From Sulfurimicrobium sp963741495 (GTDB taxonomy: Bacteria > Pseudomonadota > Gammaproteobacteria > Burkholderiales > Sulfuricellaceae), in NCBI GenBank assembly GCA_963741495.1, contig CAVUID010000015.1, forward strand, positions 496,001-560,000: a DNA stretch of 64,000 nt, read 5' to 3'. Within the stretch, counting starts at the first letter, position 1. The number at the start of each line of letters is the position of its first letter. The notes beneath the pieces are model-generated. The model had not been told where the DNA came from. It did no database searches and was given only the letters and a program-made list of their open reading frames with translations. Positions 45,156 to 53,630 of the stretch are shown piece by piece. The position numbers and the translations under genes were made by a program.

Positions 45156-45767
45156 ATGCCAGAATCCAGACTTGTCGCCTGCCTTGAATGTGATCTGCTG
45201 CACCGGCAGGTGCCGCTGCAGTCGGGTGGAGAGGCCCACTGCACGCGTTGTGGGGCGCTGCTCTACCGCCGGGCATCGCCTGACTCGAACCAGAGAGCGC
45301 TGGCACTCGCACTGACGGCATGCATTCTCTTCGCCATTGCCAATATTTATCCGATCGTCGGGCTGGAAATTCAGGGCTCGCATACCAGTTCGACGCTTTT
45401 CGGGGCTGTGAAATCACTGTGGGAGGAGGGCGCACGCACGGTCGCAGCGCTGGTGTTCATAACGACCATCTTTGTGCCGGCAGCCGAACTGATCGGTCTG
45501 ACCTGGGTGCTTGTCGCGCTGCGGCGTGGCGAGCGAGGGTGGGGCGCGGTACCGATGCTCCACTTCATCGAAAGCGTGAAGCCGTGGGGCATGGTGGAAG
45601 TGTTCGTGCTTGGCGTGCTGGTCTCGCTGGTGAAGCTGGCACATGTTGCGTCGATCGAACCGGGCGTGGCGCTGTTTTCTTTTGCTGCGCTGATGGTCAT
45701 GGTCGCTGCGGCGGCGGCATCATTCGATGCCGATGCTGCCTGGATGCAACTGGAGACAATCCGGTGA
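45156..45767 (+). CDS. PqiA-family half-protein, first copy
   Basis: The 203-residue inner-membrane protein has an N-terminal zinc ribbon (CLECDLLHRQ and HCTRCGALLYRR, four Cys) and four helices (ALALTACILFAIANIYPIVG onward) with the PqiA motif AELIGLTWVLVAL. Enterobacterial PqiA carries two such modules in one chain of about 417 residues; here each module is its own gene. PqiA works with PqiB and PqiC in lipid movement between the membranes. ATG 45156 follows mgtE by 10 bases. The end overlaps the second copy by 4 bases. Confidence 0.9.
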   Translation: MPESRLVACLECDLLHRQVPLQSGGEAHCTRCGALLYRRASPDSNQRALALALTACILFAIANIYPIVGLEIQGSHTSSTLFGAVKSLWEEGARTVAALVFITTIFVPAAELIGLTWVLVALRRGERGWGAVPMLHFIESVKPWGMVEVFVLGVLVSLVKLAHVASIEPGVALFSFAALMVMVAAAAASFDADAAWMQLETIR

Positions 45768-46387
45768 GCGCGCCATCAACGGCCGCCGGAAACGGCCTGC
45801 TCACGTGCGAAGTGTGCCGTCTGGTGAGCCGCGCGCCTCACACGGGTGAGGCGCATTGCCCGCGCTGCGGCGCGGCGCTGCATGTACGAAAACCGGCCAG
45901 TCTGGCACGCACCTGGGCCTTTCTGATTACCGCGATGATTCTGTACGTCCCGGCCAATGTGCTGCCGATCATGGATACCAGTTCGCTCTTTGGCACGCAG
46001 CGCGATACCATTCTCTCTGGCGTGCTGTTTCTGTGGACCTCGGGATCCTTCATCCTGGCGGCACTGGTGTTTTTTGCCAGCGTGGTGGTGCCGTTGGCCA
46101 AAATGATCGTGCTGGCAATCCTTGCCGGCTCGGTGCAAATGCGCGCCGTCAGGTATCGGCGCGCACGCACGCGGCTTTACCGCGTGATTGAATTCGTAGG
46201 CCGCTGGTCGATGCTCGATATTTACGTCGTGACCATCCTGGTGGCGCTGGTGCAGGTCAGCACGCTTGCTTCGATTCACGCCGGACCCGGCGCAGCAGCG
46301 TTTGGCGGGGTCGTGGTGCTGACCATGTTCGCCGCCGCAAGCTTCGATCCGCGCCTGATCTGGGATATACAGGGAGAAGAATCATAG
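45764..46387 (+). CDS. PqiA-family half-protein, second copy
   Basis: The 207-residue protein starts at a GTG overlapping the stop of the first copy (GTGA). It repeats the architecture: zinc ribbon (CEVCRLVSRAP and HCPRCGAALHVRK) and four helices (AFLITAMILYVPANVLPIMD; VVVPLAKMIVLAILAG; FVGRWSMLDIYVVTILVALV). The WSMLDIY segment is a strong PqiA signature. Together with the first copy it equals one full PqiA. The stop codon overlaps the probable AUA start of pqiB. Confidence 0.92.
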   Translation: MSAPSTAAGNGLLTCEVCRLVSRAPHTGEAHCPRCGAALHVRKPASLARTWAFLITAMILYVPANVLPIMDTSSLFGTQRDTILSGVLFLWTSGSFILAALVFFASVVVPLAKMIVLAILAGSVQMRAVRYRRARTRLYRVIEFVGRWSMLDIYVVTILVALVQVSTLASIHAGPGAAAFGGVVVLTMFAAASFDPRLIWDIQGEES

Positions 46388-48039
46388 AACAAGCACCGAA
46401 CACGCAGGACACGCCTGCCATTCCAGAAGCCCGGGTGACGCCACACCGGCGCTGGTCGCTGCAACTGGTATGGCTGATTCCCATCATTGCCGCACTGATC
46501 GGCGGCTGGCTCGGGATCAAGGCAATGATCGACCAGGGGCCAACTATCACCATCAGTTTCAGCACGGCGGAAGGGCTGGAGCCAGAAAAAACGCGCGTCA
46601 AATACCGTAGCATGGACATCGGCCGGGTGACCGGCATGACATTCTCGGAAGACCGCAAGCGGGTCATCGCCACCGTAGCCATCAGCAAGGAGGCCAAGCC
46701 TTTTCTGGTCGAGGACACGCGCTTCTGGGTGGTGCGCCCAAGGGTGAGCGGAACACAGATATCCGGTCTGGGCACGCTGCTTTCTGGCGCCTATATCGCC
46801 ATGGACGTTGGCGCATCGAGTGACTCCAAGCGCAAATTCACCGGCCTCGATGTGCCGCCAATCGTTACTGTTGACCTGCCCGGGCGCCATTTTCAGCTGC
46901 ACGCAGACGACCTCGGCTCACTGGATGTGGGGTCGCCGGTTTACTTCCGCCGCGTTCAGGTCGGTTCGGTCGTCGCCTACGAACTTGACAAGGACGGCGT
47001 GGGGATAAAAATGCGCGTGTTCATCAACGCGCCTTACGACCAGCACGTCAAGGCCGATACGCGCTTCTGGCAGGCAAGCGGTTTCGACATGGTGCTGGAC
47101 GCAAACGGCATTCGGCTGAATACCGAGTCGGTAGCCTCGATGCTGCTTGGTGGTGTTGCTTTCCAGACGCCGACTGAATCCGCTCAGGCAGCCCCGGCAA
47201 AGGAAAACGCCAGCTTCGCACTCTATCCCGACCAGGGCAAGGCGCTGCGCCTGCCTGACACCGCTGAAGAAACCTACCAGATGGTGTTCGAGGAATCCGT
47301 TCGTGGCTTGTCCGTCGGGGCGCCAGTGGATTTCCGCGGCGTGGTGATCGGCGAGGTAACCGCAATCGATGTCGACTTTGACGCAAAAAATCTGGATGTG
47401 CGCATTCCCGTCGAAGTGCGGCTCTACCCGGATCGGCTGCACGGCAAGACCAAGCAGGGCGCAGTACCGCCCGGCGCACTCATTGACAAACTGGTCGCAC
47501 GCGGCCTGCGTGCCCAATTGCGTAGCGGCAGCCTGATTACCGGACAGTTATTCGTCGCGCTCGACTTTTTCCCTGAGGCGCCGAAAACGACGGTACTGAA
47601 ACGCACCGGTCATGCCGAATTTCCGACGGTCGCCAGCAGCCTTCAGGAACTTCAGGCAACGCTGCTAAGCCTGGCACGAAAACTGGACAAGCTGCCGCTG
47701 GAAGGCACGGTGAACGATGCGCGCAAATCGCTGCAAGCGCTTGAAAGCACACTGGTTGCAACGGAGCATGCCGTCAAACGGGTCGACAGCGATCTCACGC
47801 CGCAGGCCGGGCGCGCACTGGCCGATCTGAGCCGAACGCTGACGAATGTGGATAAAACACTCGACAACCTACAACGCGGTTTGCTTGCCGAAGATGCGCC
47901 CATGCAGCGCGACGTGCGCGAAACCTTGCGTGAAGTCTCGCGTGCGGCAGAGGCGATGCGCAGTCTGTCAGATTATATTGAACGCAACCCGGGCTCGCTC
48001 CTGCGCGGCCGCGTCGAAGAGCAGGAGACGGCACAGTGA
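46384..48039 (+). CDS. pqiB: PqiB-like MCE-domain protein
   Basis: One N-terminal membrane helix (LVWLIPIIAALIGGWLGIKA) anchors three MCE domains (about 55-140, 170-260 and 305-400). Each contains an xVxYxxxxVGxV-type strand, for example VRYRSMDIGRV-like VKYRSMDIGRV. A long C-terminal helical part (DARKSLQALESTLVATEHAV) follows. PqiB forms a periplasmic tube for lipid transfer between the membranes. The first conventional start is GTG 46435, but the frame is open back to ATA 46384. That codon has AGGGAG 7 bases upstream and overlaps the pqiA stop, so an AUA start (551 aa) is proposed. Confidence 0.9.
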   Translation: MEQAPNTQDTPAIPEARVTPHRRWSLQLVWLIPIIAALIGGWLGIKAMIDQGPTITISFSTAEGLEPEKTRVKYRSMDIGRVTGMTFSEDRKRVIATVAISKEAKPFLVEDTRFWVVRPRVSGTQISGLGTLLSGAYIAMDVGASSDSKRKFTGLDVPPIVTVDLPGRHFQLHADDLGSLDVGSPVYFRRVQVGSVVAYELDKDGVGIKMRVFINAPYDQHVKADTRFWQASGFDMVLDANGIRLNTESVASMLLGGVAFQTPTESAQAAPAKENASFALYPDQGKALRLPDTAEETYQMVFEESVRGLSVGAPVDFRGVVIGEVTAIDVDFDAKNLDVRIPVEVRLYPDRLHGKTKQGAVPPGALIDKLVARGLRAQLRSGSLITGQLFVALDFFPEAPKTTVLKRTGHAEFPTVASSLQELQATLLSLARKLDKLPLEGTVNDARKSLQALESTLVATEHAVKRVDSDLTPQAGRALADLSRTLTNVDKTLDNLQRGLLAEDAPMQRDVRETLREVSRAAEAMRSLSDYIERNPGSLLRGRVEEQETAQ

Positions 48040-48623
48040 AACTTCGATCCGCATTGCTTATCTTCTCGCTGATAACGCTTGCAGCCTGCGCATCCCCTGT
48101 AAAGACTCGCTACCACATGCTTTCCGGGGAATCGCCGGCAGCAGCAAAAGCTGTCGGTGAAACGCCTGAATATCGCGTTGCCATCGGCCCGGCTACGGTA
48201 CCAGAGGCCCTGGACCGGCAGCAGATCGTGCTCAGTGTTGCGCCGAATCCTTACGTGATTTCCGATAATGAGCGCTGGTCTGAACCCTTGAAGCGTGAAA
48301 TTCCACGCGTCATCGCGGCAGCCGTCGGGCAACGCTTACCCAGGGCGCATGTCGCAGCACATATCCAGTACAGCGGGCAGGGCGCGGATTACCAGGTATT
48401 GATCGACGTACTGCGTTTCGAGTCGGTGCCGGGAAAATCCATTACCCTCGAAGCGGCGTGGAGTGTTCGTAACCGTGCCGGTGAAAGGTTAAGCGAAGCG
48501 CGTTCCATCTTTGTCGAACAGGTAAGCGCCCCGGGCGTTCCTGCGCTGGTCGCGGCGCACGAAAAAGCACTGAATTCGTTTAGTCATGAGATTGCCGAAA
48601 AATTGAATTCACTCGCGCGATGA
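48036..48623 (+). CDS. pqiC: PqiC-like outer-membrane lipoprotein (ABC-type transport auxiliary)
   Basis: The 195-residue protein has a lipoprotein signal (MKLRSALLIFSLITLAACAS; lipobox LAAC with Cys18). A mature domain of the DUF330/PqiC family follows: RYHMLSG, then VAIGPATVPEALDRQQIVL and a later SDNERWSEPLKREIPRVIA. PqiC is thought to dock the PqiB tube at the outer membrane. It overlaps pqiB by 4 bases and is the last gene of the seven-gene operon. Confidence 0.93.
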   Translation: MKLRSALLIFSLITLAACASPVKTRYHMLSGESPAAAKAVGETPEYRVAIGPATVPEALDRQQIVLSVAPNPYVISDNERWSEPLKREIPRVIAAAVGQRLPRAHVAAHIQYSGQGADYQVLIDVLRFESVPGKSITLEAAWSVRNRAGERLSEARSIFVEQVSAPGVPALVAAHEKALNSFSHEIAEKLNSLAR

Positions 48624-48648
48624 ATTAGCCATTTCCGGCGTCCAGGCA

Positions 48649-49719
48649 TTACTTACCGAAAAAGATTTCCTGCTCCATCTCGCGGTAAATAAAATTGGCA
48701 TTTTTCTTGTGATTCTCGTGGTAGAGCGGGATGTCGTGCCAGTCTGCAAAATCGGACAGGCGCACAGCGCTTTCGAGGTCCTGCCCGGACTCCACGGCAG
48801 CATGCATTTCGTCGCGCAAGCGCTTGATGTAATTGTGGGTTTTTTCCACCATCGGGAACGGCGGCGTCTGTGCGCTGCCGTGGCCCGGAATCATCAGCCG
48901 GATATCAGGAAACGTCCTGCGCATCCAGTCAATCGTCTCAAGCGCGGCACCTGAATGGCCGTCGCCCATGAAGGTGGAGCGATTATTGAAAGCGAGGTCG
49001 GAAATCCACAGGATCTGGTCTTCCACCTGATGCACCACAAGATCGCCGAAAGAATGATGGTGGTCGGCATTAAATATGGCGAAGGTTTTACCGCCCAGGG
49101 TGAAGTCGAAGTGGCTGTAGGTCTCGCCACCCACCAGGATGTCAGGTTTCACGCCCTTGAATCCCTTCATGTCAGCGCCAAGGATATTGCGGCGAAAAGC
49201 GACCGAAGCCGGCAGATTTTCCGAGTTGAGATAGTCCAGCGTGCCCGCGTGGCCGATGATTTTGATGCCCGGAAGATAGCGGAACGCCACCGCACCGTAG
49301 GAATGGTCCGGATGATTGTGGGTGAGAATCAGGTATTTGATCGGCTTGTTCGTCACCTTGCGCACCGTGGCGATCAGCCGCCGCCCAAGCAGAGGCGATC
49401 CCAGGCTGTCGATCACCACCACGCCAGCGCTGGTCACGACGAAACCGGCGTTGCCGTTGAAACCGCGGTTCTTGTCATCAACCTCGGCAATATTTGCATA
49501 AAGAAAATACACGTCAGGCGCAATGCGGTAAAAAGGGAGAGGCTTGCTGTCGGAATCCCTTTTTGAAATGACGATTTCAGGCTTTTCTGCCGTATCGATC
49601 GCCTGCTTGGGCAAGCGATCCGCATTTGCGGTAAAGGGCGCTGCAAACAGGCTGAAGGCAAAACCAATGCAGGCAAAGCGCATGCACCGAGTTAATTCTG
49701 GGGTTCCTGATGTTCGCAT
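48649..49719 (-). CDS. Exported metallo-beta-lactamase-fold hydrolase
   Basis: The 356-residue protein starts at ATG 49719 (AGGAAG 6 bases upstream) and has a Sec signal ending FAAPFTANA. Zinc motifs are the variant THNHPDHSYG, an IIGH-like His, ISDLAFNN and IPGHGSAQ, giving a two-metal site of the SoxH / quinoprotein-relay hydrolase kind rather than a true beta-lactamase. The substrate is unknown. A 15-bp palindrome lies in its 5' region. It is transcribed alone, towards the pqi operon. Confidence 0.85.
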   Translation of the reverse strand: MRTSGTPELTRCMRFACIGFAFSLFAAPFTANADRLPKQAIDTAEKPEIVISKRDSDSKPLPFYRIAPDVYFLYANIAEVDDKNRGFNGNAGFVVTSAGVVVIDSLGSPLLGRRLIATVRKVTNKPIKYLILTHNHPDHSYGAVAFRYLPGIKIIGHAGTLDYLNSENLPASVAFRRNILGADMKGFKGVKPDILVGGETYSHFDFTLGGKTFAIFNADHHHSFGDLVVHQVEDQILWISDLAFNNRSTFMGDGHSGAALETIDWMRRTFPDIRLMIPGHGSAQTPPFPMVEKTHNYIKRLRDEMHAAVESGQDLESAVRLSDFADWHDIPLYHENHKKNANFIYREMEQEIFFGK

Positions 49720-49744
49720 GTCAGTCTTCCTGCCAAATTGGCGC

Positions 49745-49777
49745 ATCAATAGACCGGCAGGGTGCCGGTCTATTGAT
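49745..49777. repeat. Perfect 15-bp palindrome upstream of the exported hydrolase gene
   Basis: ATCAATAGACCGGCA (49745-49759) and its exact reverse complement (49763-49777) are separated by GGG. A run of four T follows at 49777-49780 on the plus strand. It lies 26 bases upstream of the hydrolase ATG, so it could be an operator, an attenuator hairpin in that leader, or a plus-strand terminator with no obvious gene before it. Confidence 0.75.
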
Positions 49778-49862
49778 TTTGAAAGCCTCATCGCATAATA
49801 GTTGCTTCAGGACCGATTTTTCTAGTTCTTCATTATTCCAAGCTTCAGATCAAGCGACTTCG

Positions 49863-49868
49863 TATAAT
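49863..49868 (+). promoter_or_regulatory. Candidate -10 box for dbpA
   Basis: TATAAT at 49863-49868 lies 62 bases before the dbpA ATG. No good -35 sits 17 bases upstream. The leader between it and the ATG contains a small hairpin, CCTGAC-ctcc-GTCAGG (49904-49919), directly before the ribosome-binding AGGGA. Confidence 0.35.
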
Positions 49869-49930
49869 GTATATTATGTCAAATCGTAAATATTCCAGCA
49901 GCACCTGACCTCCGTCAGGGATAATTGCGC

Positions 49931-51358
49931 ATGAACCAAACTACATCCTCTGCTTTTCCGTCCGCTGAAAACCCTGCCGGACACTCTTTTAACGAACTAC
50001 CTTTGCCACCCGGCATACAGGCGACATTACAGCAGCTTGGATATCTGTCCATGACGCCTATCCAGGCGGCCAGCCTGCCTTTAGCGCTTGCCGGGCACGA
50101 TCTGATTGCGCAGGCCAAGACCGGAAGCGGCAAGACGGCGGCTTTCGCGCTGACGCTGCTCACCCATCTGAACCCGCGTCGTTTTGCGGTGCAAGCCATG
50201 GTGCTGTGCCCCACACGCGAACTGGCCGATCAGGTGACGCAGGAGATTCGTCGTCTGGCGCGATTCGCAGACAACATCAAGATCGTCGCTTTGTGTGGCG
50301 GCACGCCCATGCGCCCGCAGATAAACAGCCTGGAGCACGGCGCGCACATTGTCGTCGGTACGCCGGGGCGCATCATCGATCACCTCGGGCGCGGCAGCCT
50401 GGCTCTGGATGCGCTCAACACGCTGGTGCTCGACGAAGCTGATCGCATGCTGGACATGGGTTTTTACGACGACATCGCTTATGTGGCGGAACATTGCCCG
50501 GCGGAGCGCCAGACCCTGTTGTTCTCGGCGACTTTTCCGGAGGGGATCACTCGGCTGGCACGCCAGTTCCTGCGCAACCCGAAGGAAGTCAAGCTGCCGG
50601 AACAGCATGCGGAGAGCAAGATACGCCAGCGCTTCTACGAGGTGAATCACGAAGATCGTTTGCAGGCTGTCGGCGCCCTGCTCCGCCACTATCGTCCGGT
50701 CAGCACGCTGGCCTTTTGTAACACCAAGCAGCAATGCCGCGACTTGCTGGACGTGCTGCATGCACAGGGGTTTCATGCGCTGACCTTGAATGGCGATCTG
50801 GAACAGCGCGAACGCGATCAGGTGCTGATCCAGTTCGCGAATAAGAGTTGTTCGGTGCTGGTGGCCACCGATCTGGCTGCGCGTGGCCTGGATATTTCAC
50901 AACTTGAAGCGGTCATCAATGTTGATGTCACGCCCGATCCGGAAATACACATCCATCGCATTGGCCGCACTGGGCGCGCTGATATGGACGGCTGGGCACT
51001 TTCCCTGTGCAGCACGGCCGACAAGCGCCGTATTGCCGCCATCGCCCAGATGATGGGCAGCGAGCCGGAATGGCATGCGCTTGATTCGCTGCAAGACAGC
51101 CATGCTTCACTGCTGGTGCCGCCGATGGTAACGCTGCAGATTCTTGGCGGGCGCAAGGACAAGATCCGCCCCGGCGACGTGCTGGGCGCACTTACCGGCG
51201 AAGCGGGATTCACGCGCGAACAGGTCGGCAAGATCACGGTAACCGATCAATCCACTTACGTTGCCGTCGCGCGCAACATCGCTCGCGATGCCGTGCGAAA
51301 ATTATCGGCAGGCAAGGTCAAGGGCAAGATGGTGAAAGTGCGCGCGCTGGAGGATTGA
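49931..51358 (+). CDS. dbpA: ATP-dependent RNA helicase DbpA
   Basis: This DEAD-box helicase acts in 50S ribosome assembly. In order it shows the Q motif (YLSMTPIQAASLP), Walker A (AKTGSGKT), PTRELADQ, VLDEADRMLDMGF (DEAD), SATF, TDLAARGLDI and HRIGRTGR. The C-terminal domain (MVTLQILGGRKDKIRPGDVL, then GKVKGKMVKVRALE) is the RNA-binding module that targets DbpA to 23S rRNA hairpin 92. ATG 49931 is used with AGGGA about 9 bases upstream. Length (475 aa) is normal. Confidence 0.95.
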   Translation: MNQTTSSAFPSAENPAGHSFNELPLPPGIQATLQQLGYLSMTPIQAASLPLALAGHDLIAQAKTGSGKTAAFALTLLTHLNPRRFAVQAMVLCPTRELADQVTQEIRRLARFADNIKIVALCGGTPMRPQINSLEHGAHIVVGTPGRIIDHLGRGSLALDALNTLVLDEADRMLDMGFYDDIAYVAEHCPAERQTLLFSATFPEGITRLARQFLRNPKEVKLPEQHAESKIRQRFYEVNHEDRLQAVGALLRHYRPVSTLAFCNTKQQCRDLLDVLHAQGFHALTLNGDLEQRERDQVLIQFANKSCSVLVATDLAARGLDISQLEAVINVDVTPDPEIHIHRIGRTGRADMDGWALSLCSTADKRRIAAIAQMMGSEPEWHALDSLQDSHASLLVPPMVTLQILGGRKDKIRPGDVLGALTGEAGFTREQVGKITVTDQSTYVAVARNIARDAVRKLSAGKVKGKMVKVRALED

Positions 51359-51371
51359 CTCGCTTCCGGAT

Positions 51372-51905
51372 TTAATCGGCCGTCGCAGCTGACCAGAGCG
51401 GTCGGCCAGTTGCTTCGAGATGGCTGAGGTAAGCGCGCAGGTCAAACTCCAGCTGGTGGTAATCGGGTTCCATGTGCTGGCAAAGCTGATAGAAAGCCTT
51501 GTCGTGCTCGCATTCCTTGATGTGCGCCAGTTCATGCACCACGATCATGCGCAAAAATTCAGGCGGCATTTCCCTGAACACTGCCGCAACGTGGATCTCG
51601 CGCTTGGACTTGAGTTTTGCGCCCTGCACCCGCGATTTTCTGGTGTGCGTGCCCAGTGCATGCTGAATGACATGCAGCTTGCTGTCGAATGCCACCTTGC
51701 TCAGTTGCCCGGCGTTGCGCAGATATGCGCCTTTGATTTCCTGCGCATAGTCATAGAGCGCCTTGTCAGTGCGTACTGCATGCGCAAGCGGGTATTTTTT
51801 CAGTAGCATGCCGGCCAGCAGATCCTGTTCGATCAGCCGCTGCACTTGTTCTGCCAATGCGATCGGGTAGCCGGCAAGGTAATTCGGCGGGGGCTTCGGG
51901 CGCAT
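51372..51905 (-). CDS. YgjP-like M48-type metallopeptidase (DUF45)
   Basis: The 177-residue cytosolic protein carries VVHELAHIKECEHDKAFYQL, an HExxH zinc motif with a downstream His, placing it in the DUF45/YgjP metal-dependent hydrolase family. The preceding segment (HTRKSRVQGAKLKSKREIHV) is typical. Substrate unknown. ATG 51905 gives MRPKPPPNYLAGYP. The longer frame back to 51998 would overlap the MYG1-family gene. It lies 11 bases after that gene and is probably co-transcribed. Confidence 0.88.
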   Translation of the reverse strand: MRPKPPPNYLAGYPIALAEQVQRLIEQDLLAGMLLKKYPLAHAVRTDKALYDYAQEIKGAYLRNAGQLSKVAFDSKLHVIQHALGTHTRKSRVQGAKLKSKREIHVAAVFREMPPEFLRMIVVHELAHIKECEHDKAFYQLCQHMEPDYHQLEFDLRAYLSHLEATGRPLWSAATAD

Positions 51906-51916
51906 CGGGCTGAACC

Positions 51917-52843
51917 CTATTCCTGCAGCGCCAGTTGTGCCATTTTTATGGCGCCATCCTTCGTTTTGTGCCCTGCAACAAAGCGTGCCCGGTGACAAAA
52001 CACGCAGCCTGACATACCGATAACTTTATCCAGTTCTTCGCCATCCAGCCCAGCCCAGGCTGCAGGCAGAGATTTCCGGTTACTGAAGCTCCCCGCATAA
52101 TCCGGCACGGTGTGCACATGCCATTTCGTCTGGGTGTCCGGGGAAATCACATACAGGAGCTGCTGGTACTCGGGCGACCCCAATACGGCTTCCTTCCATG
52201 GTGCGCCGTTATCCAGCACCAGCAGGCGCCCTGCTTCCAGCACCAATCCTTTTTTCACAACGGCCCGGGCCGCTTCAAGCCCCCTGGCTTCGCGGATGAT
52301 GTTCTGCAGAATGCTGCTTGCACAGCTGACAGCCTGTTCGAATGCCTTGTTCCTGGCTTCTGGTGAAGCGTCATCCTGCCAGCCGGGATTGAAACCGCCA
52401 ATGATCGAGGAAATGGACATTACAGTCGCAAGCGGCGTTTCCTTGCTCAAGGCAACCCCGCAATCTATCGCATCCACGCCTTGCACCAGCAAGCGGTCAA
52501 CCCTGGATGCTGCCGTGACCGAACCGCAAAGTGCAACCCCCAGTTCACGCCAGATCAGGCCAAATGAACTGAAAGGAATGCCGTTTTCCCGCGCCTCGCT
52601 GAAATCCAGTTGATGATGGTCGAAACGACAGTTCGCAGAATCAAAAACACGCCCTACATCAAAAATAACATCCGCTGCATCCAGTTGCGCCTGGTCGCGA
52701 GTGCGCAGAATGCTTAGCGAGGGACTTGCCAGACGCAAAGCTGCTGCAGCCAGTACTTCGTCGGCATGAAACGAGCCTGAATGCGTGGCCGCAACAGTCC
52801 CGGGGTTCTGAAGAATAGTATAAAGATTCGATACCTTGCTCAT
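51917..52843 (-). CDS. MYG1-family (UPF0160) metal-dependent phosphoesterase-like protein
   Basis: The 308-residue protein opens with the family motif ATHSGSFHADEVLAAAAL and has VIFDVGRVFD and RFDHHQLDF (DHH-like metal ligands). Eukaryotic MYG1 is a DHH-superfamily 3'-5' exoribonuclease; bacterial members are uncharacterised. The start is uncertain: ATG 52843 (MSKVSN) is preferred, and ATG 52861 adds MEPPPA. It is followed by the YgjP-like gene. Confidence 0.88.
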   Translation of the reverse strand: MSKVSNLYTILQNPGTVAATHSGSFHADEVLAAAALRLASPSLSILRTRDQAQLDAADVIFDVGRVFDSANCRFDHHQLDFSEARENGIPFSSFGLIWRELGVALCGSVTAASRVDRLLVQGVDAIDCGVALSKETPLATVMSISSIIGGFNPGWQDDASPEARNKAFEQAVSCASSILQNIIREARGLEAARAVVKKGLVLEAGRLLVLDNGAPWKEAVLGSPEYQQLLYVISPDTQTKWHVHTVPDYAGSFSNRKSLPAAWAGLDGEELDKVIGMSGCVFCHRARFVAGHKTKDGAIKMAQLALQE

Positions 52844-52997
52844 TGCTGGGGGGGGTTCCATGGTTGCGAACAACGGCCCACCTTATCAATCATGGGCTGA
52901 ACGCTGATCCGGTTTTTATGTGAATGGGAAAGGCGAGCCCTCCCCTTTTGACACTTGGAGCCCATTCGGCAGGTTTCATACCTCCTGAAACAGGCGC

Positions 52998-53294
52998 TTA
53001 AGGGGTGTTGGCCTTGGGTGGCCGCTTATGGAACTTCCTGGCCGGCCTCTTGCCTTGCGGCCTGTCGCCCTGAGGTCTATCGTTTTGTGGCCTGTCGCCG
53101 GACTTGGGCCGATCATTGCTTGCCGACGGAGACCGGCGAACGTTGGGTTCACGGGCTTCCACACGGTTCACGGAAGCCAGCGTAATTTCCAGCTCGTTAA
53201 GTTCGTCCCATTCGGCATCGGTTCGCTGCCGTTCCGGAATAGCCAGAAGTTCTTGCTGGCGACGGCGGGGAGAAATAGGTTGTTGATCATTCAT
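52998..53294 (-). CDS. Small Arg/Pro-rich disordered protein with DRPQG repeats
   Basis: A short helical head (ERQRTDAEWDELNELEITLA) precedes a basic, probably disordered tail containing five-residue repeats (GDRPQ, NDRPQ, GDRPQ, GKRPA) and ending KFHKRPPKANTP. The charge and repeats suggest nucleic-acid or ribosome contact, but that is inference. ATG 53294 (MNDQQP) is preferred to the frame start at 53315. It is preceded by a DUF3820 gene on the same strand. Confidence 0.65.
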   Translation of the reverse strand: MNDQQPISPRRRQQELLAIPERQRTDAEWDELNELEITLASVNRVEAREPNVRRSPSASNDRPKSGDRPQNDRPQGDRPQGKRPARKFHKRPPKANTP

Positions 53295-53331
53295 GGCGCT
53301 ATTATCCCCTATCACTCATGTTATGAGCAAT

Positions 53332-53544
53332 TTATCCTTTTCGCAGGGGGTCCAGCAACGAGGACAGGCCATTGTGGTCCAGCTCCTGCATCAGCGCCAG
53401 CAGACGTCCGATTTTGCCGGATGGAAAGCCTTCGCGAGCAAACCAGTTGAGATACCGTCCGGGCAGGTCCGCTATCAGGTGGCCTTTGTATTTGCCATAG
53501 GGCATGGCAGTGGTGAGCAGTTGTTCCAGATCTTCGGGGTTCAT
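53332..53544 (-). CDS. DUF3820-family small protein
   Basis: The 70-residue protein reads MNPEDLEQLLTTAMPYGKYK, then DLPGRYLNWFAREGFPSG and a C-terminal helix. This YGKYKG...P..YL.WF pattern is that of DUF3820, annotated in some genomes as a putative quorum-sensing-regulated factor; no activity is established. It is complete and probably co-transcribed with the Arg/Pro-rich protein 37 bases downstream. Confidence 0.85.
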   Translation of the reverse strand: MNPEDLEQLLTTAMPYGKYKGHLIADLPGRYLNWFAREGFPSGKIGRLLALMQELDHNGLSSLLDPLRKG

Positions 53545-53630
53545 CGTTGGCTATAAGTCCAGACACGGTTTAACGCAGTGGAACTGTGCGTTTATAATCG
53601 CTTCTTTCACACGCAACCTCAGGAGTTACT

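Noticed and set aside
53040..53100. Short tandem repeats that could suggest a CRISPR or minisatellite
   Set aside because: The 15-base periodicity simply encodes the DRPQG protein repeats of the small basic protein; there are no spacers.
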